46,414 bases of DNA from Rhizobium sp. PDO1-076 (GTDB lineage Bacteria > Pseudomonadota > Alphaproteobacteria > Rhizobiales > Rhizobiaceae). The position numbers and the translations under genes are program-made. Positions 27,541 to 36,266 of the stretch are shown here, in pieces (position 1 is the first letter of the stretch; each line of letters starts with the position of its first letter). The stretch covers positions 1 to 46,414 of the forward strand of contig NZ_AHZC01000177.1 of the NCBI RefSeq assembly GCF_000247475.1. Direction: 5' to 3'. The notes beneath the pieces were generated by a model, which saw nothing but the letters and a program-made list of their open reading frames with translations, did no database searches and was not told the origin of the DNA.

Positions 27541-28170
27541 ATGATAATGTCAAATGCTTGCCGTTTTTGGGCAACCGCAGTCGCCACAGCCCTTATTTCG
27601 GTTTCCGCCGGCGTCGCGCGCTCCGAAACGATCGTTCGCAAATCGACAAGCTATTTTCAGATCGGCGGCAAGACTGCGGCTGAGATCGACGAAGAACTGA
27701 CGCGCAAGGGGCCGATGACCCAGATGACGGGAAACCGCCATCCAGGCGCCACGCAAATCCGCTTCGGCGGCGACCTTACCTATGTGCGCAAAGGCGAGCG
27801 CTGCGCCATCGAGGATGCCCGGGTCACCCTAGACACCAAGATCATTCTGCCACGGTGGAAGAACCGTAAGCGCGCAACGAAAGAACTTGGCTTCATCTGG
27901 GATGCCCTGTCGGCAGACATCAAGCGTCACGAGGAACGCCACGCGGAAATTGCCCGACAATATGCACGCGATCTGGAAAGGGCGCTGAAGAGACTTCCCG
28001 CCCAAGACAACTGCGACAAGATGCAGGACAAGGTCGCCGACGTCACCGATCGCATCACGCTGGCGCATGACGAGGCGCAGATGAAGTTCGACCGCATAGA
28101 GGCAAAGAACTTCCAGAACAGGATGGCGCGCATCCTGCGCTACAAAAGCGGCAGGGTAAGTCAGGACTAA
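27541..28170 (+). CDS. DUF922-type secreted protein with HEERH motif
   Basis: This protein of about 209 residues has a signal peptide (hydrophobic core ending SAGVARSE). It belongs, by pattern, to the DUF922 family of secreted putative zinc proteases: the mature part begins with a beta-rich segment (TSYFQIGGKTAAEIDEEL) and contains SADIKRHEERHAEIARQYA, where HEERH matches the zinc-binding HExxH of metallopeptidases. Three cysteines, one in ERCAIED and one in QDNCDKM, may form a disulphide. Two close ATGs exist, 27541 and 27547; a GGAAA site fits the second slightly better. Proteolytic activity has not been shown for the family as far as I know. Confidence 0.8.
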   Translation: MIMSNACRFWATAVATALISVSAGVARSETIVRKSTSYFQIGGKTAAEIDEELTRKGPMTQMTGNRHPGATQIRFGGDLTYVRKGERCAIEDARVTLDTKIILPRWKNRKRATKELGFIWDALSADIKRHEERHAEIARQYARDLERALKRLPAQDNCDKMQDKVADVTDRITLAHDEAQMKFDRIEAKNFQNRMARILRYKSGRVSQD

Positions 28171-28344
28171 GCGTTATCGCGGAAATAACCCACTAAAAAT
28201 TACAGCGCACTAATGCAGCAAGGACACATCTTGCTCGAAACTTGCGCCCCGACCTGTGAATAACCGGCTATTTCTCAGCGTGGCACTTGATAAGAATCTG
28301 AAATATACCTGTCATCAGCAAACGTTGATTAAGCGTTTTCCGAT

Positions 28345-28453
28345 TTGCCAGTTCTCCCGGCGCGTCCTGGTGCCACAGGTGTTTCCTCCCTCGCCTGCTT
28401 GGCGATGCGCCCCCTTGCCCCGCTCCTCGCTCCGCGAGAGCGGGGCTTTTTTT
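28345..28453 (+). ncRNA. mmgR: mmgR-like (alpha-r8 family) small RNA
   Basis: The 305-bp gap between the DUF922 and ferredoxin genes ends in a strong plus-strand terminator that is 247 bases from the nearest upstream gene, so a separate short transcript is likely. Inside it is the exact ten-base core TTTCCTCCCT (28382-28391), which I recall as the invariant unpaired segment of mmgR, the Sinorhizobium sRNA that limits polyhydroxybutyrate storage. It is flanked by a stem-loop CCTG-GTGCCA-CAGG (28366-28379) on the left and CGCC-GGCG plus the terminator on the right, the same order as in mmgR. The core is complementary to Shine-Dalgarno sequences. The 5' end is a guess; I saw no clear promoter. 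Confidence 0.68.
28417..28453 (+). terminator. Rho-independent terminator of the candidate sRNA
   Basis: GCCCCGCTC (28417-28425) pairs perfectly with GAGCGGGGC (28438-28446) and is followed by seven T. The other strand has no T run after the stem, so it acts only on plus-strand transcripts and not on the ferredoxin gene. Confidence 0.92.
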
Positions 28454-28475
28454 GGAGCGCACAGGATCGGTTCTA

Positions 28476-28796
28476 TCACCCCTGGCGTTCGGGAACATGC
28501 ACCACAAGGCCGTCAAGTGCGGCAACCACCTTGATCTGACAGCTCAGTCGCGAGCTTGGCTTTACGTCGACTGCGAAGTCGAGCATGTCTTCCTCCATTG
28601 CCGATGGTGCACCGACCTTGTCGGTCCATGCGTCATCGACATAGACATGACAGGTGGCACAAGCGCAGGCGCCGCCACATTCGGCGTCGATGCCAGGAAC
28701 GGAATTGCGCACGGCATTTTCCATGACTGTGGAGCCATCTGCGGCTGCGATGTCGAAGCGCGTGCCGTCAAAGGCGATGATGCTGATATTTGCCAT
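28476..28796 (-). CDS. [2Fe-2S] ferredoxin
   Basis: This 106-residue soluble electron carrier has the cysteine spacing of adrenodoxin/FdxB-type ferredoxins: Cys40-x5-Cys46-x2-Cys49 in [11 protein letters not shown] and Cys86 36 residues later in RLSCQ, all four ligands present. It also carries an extra Cys44. Redox partners such as a P450 or a reductase are not in the window. Two ATGs are possible (28811, 28796); I chose the second, giving [11 protein letters not shown], because it matches the family N terminus, although its ribosome site is weak. The stop is 23 bases from the sRNA terminator. Confidence 0.93.
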   Translation of the reverse strand: MANISIIAFDGTRFDIAAADGSTVMENAVRNSVPGIDAECGGACACATCHVYVDDAWTDKVGAPSAMEEDMLDFAVDVKPSSRLSCQIKVVAALDGLVVHVPERQG

Positions 28797-28913
28797 GTGT
28801 TCTGTGTCCATGCTTCGCCGAAAAAATCCGCGAAGTCATCTAACAAATCGAAACACCAGTCAACTCGAAGGAGAGACGACAGTGGCCCCGATCATCCGCC
28901 GCGTATGCACCGT

Positions 28914-29291
28914 CTAGCGGGCGAGCTTGAGGATGAAGTGCTCGGCCTCAAGAACGGCAGCACTCACCGACGCGATCGAATCGATGGTCGCACCCTTTGT
29001 TTCGATCAGGTCGGCTGCCCCGGCAACCCGAAGTGCGCCAACCGCCATTGCGGCATTTCGCAACCTCTGTGCGGCCGCCTTGACCTGCAGCGCGTCGCTA
29101 TGGCTGGCCAGAGCCTGAAGACAGCCACGTGCCTGGCGCGCGAACATCTGCAGGATTTCGATCTCGACAGCCCGATCACCCTTCGTCTGGGTGGCCAGAT
29201 GAACGAGGTCCACAGGTCGCTGCTGCGAAGGGCAGAGCCCGCCAAAGTTTTCCGGAGCTTCGAACGCGACATTTACGGCTGCCATAGCCAT
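28914..29291 (-). CDS. HPt-like protein lacking the phosphorylatable histidine
   Basis: This is a 125-residue soluble, helical protein. The core AAAQRLRNAAMAVGALRVAGAADLIE has the spacing of a histidine phosphotransfer (HPt) domain, whose pattern is AxxHxLKGxxxxxGA; positions before and after agree, but Gln replaces the His that carries the phosphate (codon CAG, one base from CAC/CAT). So it is either an inactive HPt that binds receivers without transferring phosphate, or another four-helix protein that resembles one. The first 30 residues include FEAPENFGGLCPS. The frame opens at 29402, but AAGAAGGAAT directly before the ATG at 29291 decides the start. It diverges from the giant gpr gene. 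Confidence 0.7.
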   Translation of the reverse strand: MAMAAVNVAFEAPENFGGLCPSQQRPVDLVHLATQTKGDRAVEIEILQMFARQARGCLQALASHSDALQVKAAAQRLRNAAMAVGALRVAGAADLIETKGATIDSIASVSAAVLEAEHFILKLAR

Positions 29292-29387
29292 ATTCCTTCT
29301 TTTCTTGTTATTTGTGAGTGCCAGTTTCTCTGGCGCCAATGGCAATTGCGTTAAAATGGGACTCATCGGCGCGGAAAACTTCACACT

Positions 29388-29405
29388 ATGGTTAACGTGC
29401 ATTAA
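29388..29405 (-). promoter_or_regulatory. Candidate CtrA site (TTAA-N6-TTAACCAT)
   Basis: Read on the minus strand this contains the TTAACCAT half site described for rhizobial CtrA, preceded six bases earlier by TTAA. Classical spacing is seven, so the match is imperfect. It is 97 bases upstream of the HPt-like gene and about 355 bases from gpr. Confidence 0.35.
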
Positions 29406-29443
29406 ACCCTGACGGACATTGGCTTTTCACGCCCTTCACTGGT

Positions 29444-29458
29444 TTAAATATTGTTAAC
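29444..29458 (+). promoter_or_regulatory. Candidate CtrA site (TTAA-N6-TTAAC)
   Basis: TTAA-ATATTG-TTAAC matches the CtrA box except for a six-base rather than seven-base spacer. It lies about 300 bases upstream of gpr, on the same side of the region as a second TTAA pair at 29388. Confidence 0.35.
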
Positions 29459-29676
29459 AACCGAAAACCGCATTAACCGCCGTCTGGGCCATTAATTGTA
29501 TCGGAAGCCCGAATGTGTCACTACGATACGGTTGATTGGGCTAAAGGCGGAATTCTTTGCCCCAATGTCGGATAGTGCTAAAACACATCGCGAATGTCAT
29601 GATGACAGGCTGCTCCGACGATGAAATTCAAGGGGATTTTCGACTGGCGTGGCGGCAGACGGGGATCCTAAAGTAA

Positions 29677-29732
29677 GGCAGTCTGACCAGGGCTCGAATG
29701 CAGGCGGCGTAGTGCCCTTGGATCGAACTGCC
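29677..29732 (+). promoter_or_regulatory. Stem-loop in the gpr leader
   Basis: Two nested stems can form: GGCAGT (29677-29682) with ACTGCC (29727-29732) outside, and CCAGGGC (29687-29693) with GCCCTTGG (29714-29721) inside with one bulge. The hairpin ends 28 bases before the ATG, leaving the GAGG ribosome site free. It could modulate translation or mRNA stability. Confidence 0.4.
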
Positions 29733-29760
29733 GAGAGTAGCGGTAACGAGGCGTAACCCT

Positions 29761-32700
29761 ATGGCGAACAAGAAGTCCGACTCTATTGATGAGAGCGCTT
29801 TTCAAGCTCTCGAGGCGGCCCTGAGCATTGATTTCGACAATGAGGCGCCGGCGACCAAACCCGTCCGACCGGCGGCACGCGCATCGGAGAGCCCCGTGTC
29901 TGAACCCGTTCAAAATCCTGCATCGGCGAAGAAGCCTCAGGAACGCCGTACCGCACGCTCAAGCGAGCTGGCACCGGAGCCGGCTCCGAAAGCCCCGGCC
30001 TTCGCGCCGGCCAACGACACATCGCGCCGCACGCCGGCTGCCATTCTGAAGTCGCTTGACGGCGCATCCCTGCCGACAGCACTGCGCAACGCCACGATCA
30101 TTTCAGCACTTTGGGTGCTGGGAGCGATCGGACTGACACAGCTGCTTTACGGCGGCCAGATGTGGCAGGCACCTTCGGTTGCCGACATCGTCGCGATGCC
30201 GGGTGTCGTTGCAATTTTCGTCGGCACCCTAGTGCCGATCATGCTGTTTTTTGCCTTCTCCATCATGATGGCCCGCGCCCATGACCTGCGCAATGCAGCA
30301 CGGTCCATGGCGGAAGTGGCTTTGCGACTGTCCGAGCCGGAAACCATTGCGTCTGAACGGATCATGACGGTCGGCCAGGCCGTACGCCGCGAAGTCTCGG
30401 CCATGAACGAGGGCATCGAACGCACGATTGCCCGCGCGACCGAGCTTGAAACGCTGGTACATTCGGAAGTGACCGCGCTTGAGCGCAGCTACACCGACAA
30501 CGAACTGCGGGTGCGCGGTCTCGTGCACGAACTGGGCGCCGAACGCGACGCCATCGTCAATCACGCCGAGCGCATCCGCTCGTCCATCATCGGTGCGCAT
30601 GACCAGTTGAAGGAAGAACTGTCGCTGGCGACAGAGGAAATCTCCGTGCGCCTGCAGACATCGGGCGAAGCCTTCGCCTCGATGATCGACACCCGCGCAG
30701 CCACGCTGACCGAGAGGTCGGATGCTGCAGTGACCGCACTTGGCTCGCTTCTGACGCACAAGACCGAGAACATGGTCCAGACGCTGGCCGCCTCCGGCAT
30801 TTCCCTGGCTTCGGAATTCGACTCGCAGCTCGCCAATCTGTCTTCCACGCTCAACCAGCGTGGCACGGAACTGCTTGGCCAGTTCGAGACGCGCGCCTCG
30901 ACGCTCGACGCCAATACCGAAAAGCTCAACGCCGCTCTGAACGAGCGTGCCCGCCAGCTCAACGAAACCCTTGTCGAGCGCACCCGCGACATTGCCGAAG
31001 CCCTGAAGAGTGGCGAACGCACCATCACGTCCTCGCTGGACGACGTTCTCACCAAGCTCAACGGCTCTCTGGACGAGCGCGGTCAGTCCTTCCGACAGAG
31101 TATGAAGTCAGCGGCCGATGACGCGATTGTCGATCTGGACCTGCGTTCCGGACTCTTCGAGGATCGCTTCCAGACGACGATCGGCCAGATCAACACGACA
31201 TTCGACACCCGCGTTGCCGAGTTCTCCAGCGCCTTCGACCAGCGTGCGGGCACGCTGGACAACAAGCTGATGGAAAGTCTCGCGCGGATCAACGAGACCG
31301 TCACAGGTGGCTCGGACTCGATCGATGGCATTCTGACATCGAGCATCGACCGTCTCGGTTCCACTCTGGCGGATCAGTCGTTTGCCTTTGCTGCCACCCT
31401 GGGAACCGGCCAGGAAATGATCGACAGCGCCCTTGCCGACCGCGCCCAGGAAATCGCCGACGCCATGTCGGCCAAGGCAGCAGCTCTCACCGAGAGTCTG
31501 GAGAACGCCCAGAAGCGCATCGACCAGGTCATGGAAGAGCGCGGCGGTGCACTGTATGCGGCCCTTGCCGACAATCAGACCCGTTTTGATGAGACCCTGA
31601 CCACCCGTTCCGAACTCATCGTCAACGCGCTCAACAGCAATCAGGATCGCCTTGCCGATACGCTGGACAGCAAGAGCCGCGAGATTGCCCACACGCTTGA
31701 GACGCAAAGCCGGAACATCGTGGAAACCGTCGAAGCGGCCAGCCGTGACATAGCCGATACGCTGGGCACCAAGAGCCTCGAACTCGACATCGCCCTCAGC
31801 ACCGGCAGTCAGCACCTCGCCGAGACGCTGGAAATCAAGGGGCGCGACATCGCTGACACCTTGGGTTCGCAAAGCCTGAACATCGTTCAGTCCATCGACG
31901 CGGCCAGCCGCGAAATAGCCGACACGCTGGGCACCAAAAGCCTTGAACTCGACATCGCAATGAGCAGCCGCAGCCAGAATATCGCCGAAACGCTGTCCAT
32001 CGGTCAGCGCAGCCTGGAAGAAGCCCTGTCGCTGCGCGCGGCACACATCGTCGATACGGTCGCCGATGCCGATCGCCGCATCGATGCGGCATTCGCCGAA
32101 AAGGCGGATGCAATTCGCAGCACCTATGGCGAGAACCAGGAGAAGCTTGATCTTTCTCTGGCTGGGCACACGGCATATCTGGCGTCAACACTGGAAGACG
32201 CAACCGGCACGCTTGAGCGCACACTTGGCCAGAACTCCGGCCGCATCGTCGAGGCCCTGTCGGACGGACAACGTCGTCTGGACGAGACCCTGTCCGAGCG
32301 CGCTTCCGGCATCATCGACACCGTCGCCGACGCCGATCGCCGCATCGATGCAGCATTCGCCGAAAAGGCAGAAGCGATCCGCAATGCCTATGGTGAAAAC
32401 CATGAAAAGCTCGATCTTTCGCTGGCCGGTCACACCGCTTATCTCGCATCGACGCTGGAAGATGCCAGCGGCACGCTGGAACGGACGCTCAGCCAGAATT
32501 CCGGCCGCATTGTCGAGGCACTGTCCGATGGACAACGCCGCCTCGAAGAAACCCTGACCGAACGCGCCTCGGGCCTGATCGATGCCGTTGCCGACGCCGA
32601 TCGACGCATCGATGCCGCGTTTGCCGAAAAGGCTGAATCGGTTCGCAGCGCCTATGGTGAAAGCCAGCAACGCCTCGATCTGTCGCTCGCCGGCCACACA

Positions 32701-35700
32701 GCCTACCTTGCGTCGGCACTGGAAGATGCGGGTGGAGAGCTGGATCGGACGCTTGGACGCCATTCCAGCTATATCACCGAGGCGCTTTCGAGCGGCATTA
32801 CCGATATCGACGGCAAGCTTGCCGGCACCAGCGACCATCTGCGCAATACGCTGGAAGGTGCGAACAGCGAACTGTCCCAGACACTCGGCTTCAACACCAA
32901 TCGCATCGCCGATACGATCGCATCGGGTGTCACCCAGATCGATGCGCGGCTCGTCGACACCCACGAACGCATTCGTTCGACGCTCGATGACCGCACCAAT
33001 GCAATCTCGACGACACTGCGCGAGGCCCAGGGCGATCTGGAAAATAGCCTGGTCGAGCACTCGACCTCGCTCGGCGCATCGCTGGCCGCATCGGCCGGCA
33101 TGCTCGAAATGAGCCTGGAGGATCACGAAGGCACGTTGCGTCGCGCTATCGACGACAGCAGCAAGGCGCTCGATGAGCGCCTGCGTGGAACAGCCGGCTC
33201 ACTGACCTCGCAGATCCGCGACGCCGCCGGTGATATCACCCGCTCCGCCCAGGAATTCTCTGGCGTGGTGGAGCAATCGGTCAGCGGCATGACCTCGCGC
33301 CTCGACGAAACCAGCACCCGGATCGAATTGAGCCTTGGTACCCTGGAAGACCGCCTCCGCAACGGCCTGGACGGCGTCGACGCCCGCGTCAACGATGCCG
33401 GCGAGAAATTTGCAGCCCGCCTCGATGAAAAGGTGACCGCGATCGAGCGCGTTGGCAGCGAAGCGAGCAGCCGCGTCGCCCAGATCCTCGACGACGGCAC
33501 AGCCAAGGTGGCCGAAACCTTCGAAGGCCGCACCGCCCAGATCGACGAACGGCTGTCGACCATGGACCGCGCGCTCAACATCGGCCTTGAAAATGTCAAC
33601 CGTACCATTGAGGGCAAGGCCGCTGGTCTCGCGGCCGCGCTGCGTGGCGCCGTTTCCGATGCCGCCCGCGATCTCGACACCGAAGCACAGCGCTCGGTAG
33701 ACCGCCTGACAGCCTCCAGCACCCAGTTTGCCGAACAGATCGGCGAGCGCAGTGCCGAATTGAGCCGTACAGTCGAGGAACAGTCGCAGGATCTCACCCG
33801 GCGCATCGAAGACACCCAGAGCCGCCTTGCGGGCCAGGCAGCAGCCGTTGCCCAGACCTTCTCCCAGGCCGGCGATGCGATCAGCAACAAGGTCTCGCAG
33901 GCAAGCGATGCCATCACCAGCAAGGTATCTCAGGCCGAAGCGCTGGTCAGTGCGCAGGTCGCCAACCTGTCGGGCACGCTGGCGGATGTGGGATCGACCC
34001 TGGAGGGCCGCACCGCCGCCATCCGCGAAGCGATTGCCGGCAACACGCAGGAACTCGCCGTAACCATGGATGCGGTCGAAAAGGCGCTCGAAGCACGGGG
34101 CAACACCATTCGTTCCGTCCTCGACGACAGGACCCGCGAACTGAACTCGATGCTGTCGAGCCGCTCGGCAGAACTGTCGCGCCTGATCGACGAAAAGGCC
34201 GGTCCGATGATCGCGACCTATGCCCAGACCGGACGCACGGCAGCCGAGCAGATCACCGCGGCTGCAGAACAGAGCGCAGAACGCCTGCGCAGCGAAAATG
34301 CAGCCATCCTTGGTGCGATCACCGAGCGTGCCGACCGGGCCGCAGCGACCCTGGGTGCTGCGGAAAACTCGATCGTCACCAGTGCGTCGCAGCTCATCGA
34401 GCGTCTCGGCGAAAGCAATTCCGGTATTTCTGCCATCGTCGAACAGGCGGTTCAGAGCATCGGCTCGCTGGATAGCCGCCTGGGCGCCACGGCCGCGCGC
34501 TTCAATGACACGGCAGGCAAGGCAACCGACATCCTCTCCACGTCGAACCGTCTGCTGGACGGCCAGCTTGAGCGCCTGACAGTAGTCTCGACCGAAACGC
34601 TCGGCCAGGTGTCTTCGATCGTCGGCCGCTTCGGCGAACATACCAAGGTGCTGGGCAAAGCATCCGAGCTTCTCTCCGCCGCGCAGTCCAATCTGGTCGG
34701 CACGCTGGAAGAACGCCAGCAGGCCCTGCGCGAGCTTTCGATCGGCCTGGTCAAGCGCTCCGAAGAAATTGAAAACACCATGCAGGGCCTCGGCAAGATG
34801 GTCGAAACCGCCTTCGACCGTGCCGAACAGCGTTCGGGCCAGATGGCCGGAAACCTGCGCCAGAGTGTCCAGGCGTCCTTCACCGACATTGGCCAGATCC
34901 TTGGGGAGACGGAAAAGCGCGCCCAATCGACGGCAGCCAACATGCGAGAGAGCGTTCAGGCCTCCTTCGCCGACATCGGACAGGTGCTTGGGGAAACGGA
35001 AAAGAAGGCACAGGTCACCGCGGACAACATGCGCAATGCCTTGCTCTCCGCCGAACAGGAGGCACAGGTCTCCATCGACAAGACGCTGACCGAAGCCGAG
35101 AAGCGTTCGGGCGAGCTTGCGAACCGTCTGCGCGGCGGCCTCGCTGTCTCCCTGAACGACATTGACCACCTGCTCGGAGAAGCCGGTCGCAAGTCGGAAG
35201 GTGCCGCCGTCGCCCTTCGCGAAGCCATGCAGCAGGCAGTGACCGAGGCCGTCGCCCGCTTTGCCGGCGCCACGGATGAAATCCGGCGCTCGGCCACAGA
35301 CATCCGCAAGGAACTTGACCTGACCCGCAACGAGTTGAAGCGCGGCGCGTTCGATTTGCCGGAAGAAGCCAAGGAAAGTGCAGCCGCCATGCGCCGCGCC
35401 GTGGCCGAACAGATCAAGGCCCTGCAGGACATTTCACAGCTTGTTGGCCGCACCAGCCAGACGCTGGAAATCTCCGAACCGGTAGCCCGTCGCCTGACAG
35501 AAGCCCAGCCGGAACCAGTCCGCCGCGCCCCCGCCGCAGCACCTGCTCCAACACCAGCGCCGGCGCCTCAAGCCCAGCCGGTTGCCCGCTCCGCCGAAAA
35601 CTTCGGCCTGCGCGGCAGCCTGGAACTTGGCGAAAGCTACGGCCAGACGGCACAGCCGGCGAGCCGTGTCGAAGGCGGCGGCTGGATCAGCGACCTGCTG

Positions 35701-36168
35701 CGCGGCGCCTCACGCGACGAGACGGCAGCCGCGGCGACACCCGCGCCCGCACGTGCGGCCCCTGCCCGTCCGGCACCGGAAGCGCCGGTCGCCCAACGCC
35801 AGACCGACAGTCGCAATCCGCGTCACATGGTCGAATCGCTTAACTCGCTTTCGGTCGATATCGCCAGGGCGATCGACCACGACGCCTCGGTCGAACTCTG
35901 GCGCCGCTACCAGCGCGGCGAACGCGACGTGTTCACCCGTCGCCTCTACACGCTAAAGGGTCAGCAAACCTTTGACGAGATCAAGCGCAAGTATGACCGC
36001 GAACCGGAATTCCGCGTCGCTGTCGATCGCTACATCGCCGATTTCGAAAAGCTGCTGGCCGATGTTGCGCGCACCGATCGCGACAAGAGCGTGACCCAGT
36101 CCTACCTCACCTCGGATACGGGCAAGGTCTATACCATGCTGGCACACGCTGCCGGTCGCTTCAGCTGA
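29761..36168 (+). CDS. Giant growth-pole-ring protein (GPR/RgsE type)
   Basis: This is a 2135-residue membrane-anchored coiled-coil protein. Length and architecture match the Growth Pole Ring protein of Agrobacterium, which forms a ring at the growing pole and is needed for polar growth and rod shape, and RgsE of Sinorhizobium. Residues 1-105 are soluble and Pro/Ala-rich. Two membrane helices lie at about 110-127 and 147-170. Residues about 180-1900 are almost entirely alpha-helical apolipoprotein-like repeats with recurring RxxxL and DxxLxxT patterns, including three 88-residue tandem repeats at about residues 767-1012. Residues about 1910-2000 are a Pro/Ala-rich linker, and the last 120 residues form a folded conserved domain (SLSVDIARAIDHDASVELW region). 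A GAGG site precedes the ATG. It is transcribed alone, with a terminator after it. Functional assignment is by family. Confidence 0.85.
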   Translation: MANKKSDSIDESAFQALEAALSIDFDNEAPATKPVRPAARASESPVSEPVQNPASAKKPQERRTARSSELAPEPAPKAPAFAPANDTSRRTPAAILKSLDGASLPTALRNATIISALWVLGAIGLTQLLYGGQMWQAPSVADIVAMPGVVAIFVGTLVPIMLFFAFSIMMARAHDLRNAARSMAEVALRLSEPETIASERIMTVGQAVRREVSAMNEGIERTIARATELETLVHSEVTALERSYTDNELRVRGLVHELGAERDAIVNHAERIRSSIIGAHDQLKEELSLATEEISVRLQTSGEAFASMIDTRAATLTERSDAAVTALGSLLTHKTENMVQTLAASGISLASEFDSQLANLSSTLNQRGTELLGQFETRASTLDANTEKLNAALNERARQLNETLVERTRDIAEALKSGERTITSSLDDVLTKLNGSLDERGQSFRQSMKSAADDAIVDLDLRSGLFEDRFQTTIGQINTTFDTRVAEFSSAFDQRAGTLDNKLMESLARINETVTGGSDSIDGILTSSIDRLGSTLADQSFAFAATLGTGQEMIDSALADRAQEIADAMSAKAAALTESLENAQKRIDQVMEERGGALYAALADNQTRFDETLTTRSELIVNALNSNQDRLADTLDSKSREIAHTLETQSRNIVETVEAASRDIADTLGTKSLELDIALSTGSQHLAETLEIKGRDIADTLGSQSLNIVQSIDAASREIADTLGTKSLELDIAMSSRSQNIAETLSIGQRSLEEALSLRAAHIVDTVADADRRIDAAFAEKADAIRSTYGENQEKLDLSLAGHTAYLASTLEDATGTLERTLGQNSGRIVEALSDGQRRLDETLSERASGIIDTVADADRRIDAAFAEKAEAIRNAYGENHEKLDLSLAGHTAYLASTLEDASGTLERTLSQNSGRIVEALSDGQRRLEETLTERASGLIDAVADADRRIDAAFAEKAESVRSAYGESQQRLDLSLAGHTAYLASALEDAGGELDRTLGRHSSYITEALSSGITDIDGKLAGTSDHLRNTLEGANSELSQTLGFNTNRIADTIASGVTQIDARLVDTHERIRSTLDDRTNAISTTLREAQGDLENSLVEHSTSLGASLAASAGMLEMSLEDHEGTLRRAIDDSSKALDERLRGTAGSLTSQIRDAAGDITRSAQEFSGVVEQSVSGMTSRLDETSTRIELSLGTLEDRLRNGLDGVDARVNDAGEKFAARLDEKVTAIERVGSEASSRVAQILDDGTAKVAETFEGRTAQIDERLSTMDRALNIGLENVNRTIEGKAAGLAAALRGAVSDAARDLDTEAQRSVDRLTASSTQFAEQIGERSAELSRTVEEQSQDLTRRIEDTQSRLAGQAAAVAQTFSQAGDAISNKVSQASDAITSKVSQAEALVSAQVANLSGTLADVGSTLEGRTAAIREAIAGNTQELAVTMDAVEKALEARGNTIRSVLDDRTRELNSMLSSRSAELSRLIDEKAGPMIATYAQTGRTAAEQITAAAEQSAERLRSENAAILGAITERADRAAATLGAAENSIVTSASQLIERLGESNSGISAIVEQAVQSIGSLDSRLGATAARFNDTAGKATDILSTSNRLLDGQLERLTVVSTETLGQVSSIVGRFGEHTKVLGKASELLSAAQSNLVGTLEERQQALRELSIGLVKRSEEIENTMQGLGKMVETAFDRAEQRSGQMAGNLRQSVQASFTDIGQILGETEKRAQSTAANMRESVQASFADIGQVLGETEKKAQVTADNMRNALLSAEQEAQVSIDKTLTEAEKRSGELANRLRGGLAVSLNDIDHLLGEAGRKSEGAAVALREAMQQAVTEAVARFAGATDEIRRSATDIRKELDLTRNELKRGAFDLPEEAKESAAAMRRAVAEQIKALQDISQLVGRTSQTLEISEPVARRLTEAQPEPVRRAPAAAPAPTPAPAPQAQPVARSAENFGLRGSLELGESYGQTAQPASRVEGGGWISDLLRGASRDETAAAATPAPARAAPARPAPEAPVAQRQTDSRNPRHMVESLNSLSVDIARAIDHDASVELWRRYQRGERDVFTRRLYTLKGQQTFDEIKRKYDREPEFRVAVDRYIADFEKLLADVARTDRDKSVTQSYLTSDTGKVYTMLAHAAGRFS
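32059..32796 (+). repeat. Three 264-bp tandem repeats inside gpr
   Basis: Unit boundaries fall at 32059, 32323 and 32587, each starting with the codons for VADADRRIDAAFAEKA. Units 1 and 2 are full 88-residue repeats; unit 3 matches for about 70 residues before diverging. The proteins are much more alike than the DNA, with many synonymous changes, so this is an old duplication kept by selection rather than a recent one. Confidence 0.9.
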
Positions 36169-36211
36169 GATAGCGGCAAAGGCGGCAGGCGGTTCGCCCA
36201 CCTGAAAACGA

Positions 36212-36246
36212 AAAAGCCCCGGATCTCAAATGGATCCGGGGCTTTT
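36212..36246. terminator. Bidirectional terminator between gpr and the Mla operon
   Basis: AAAAGCCCCGGATC (36212-36225) pairs without mismatch with GATCCGGGGCTTTT (36233-36246) around a 7-base loop. It has T runs on both strands and lies between convergent genes, so it can end both transcripts. Confidence 0.95.
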
Positions 36247-36266
36247 CTGACTCAAACTATGAAAAA

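Larger units (their letters stand above)
29292..29760. other. 469-bp divergent promoter region between the HPt-like gene and gpr
   Basis: This gap holds the promoters of two divergent genes. It is relatively AT-rich at 29385-29480 with four TTAA motifs, two of them arranged as TTAA-N6-TTAA (listed separately). The rightmost 90 bases form a structured leader ahead of gpr. A 16-codon open frame at 29621-29671 has no ribosome site, and I do not treat it as a gene. Confidence 0.6.

Noticed and set aside
28276..28296. A sigma-54 promoter at TGGCAC
   Set aside because: The required TGC element is absent at the right distance.
28280..28310. A promoter with TTGATA and TATACC for the candidate sRNA
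   Set aside because: The spacing is only 11 bases, too short for a sigma-70 promoter.
29621..29671. A 16-codon open frame in the gpr leader
   Set aside because: No ribosome site and nothing to support translation; could be a leader peptide only if shown by ribosome profiling.
33199..35169. A 656-residue minus-strand frame and several others inside gpr
   Set aside because: They are antisense shadows of a repetitive GC-rich gene; composition is biased and no start signals are present.
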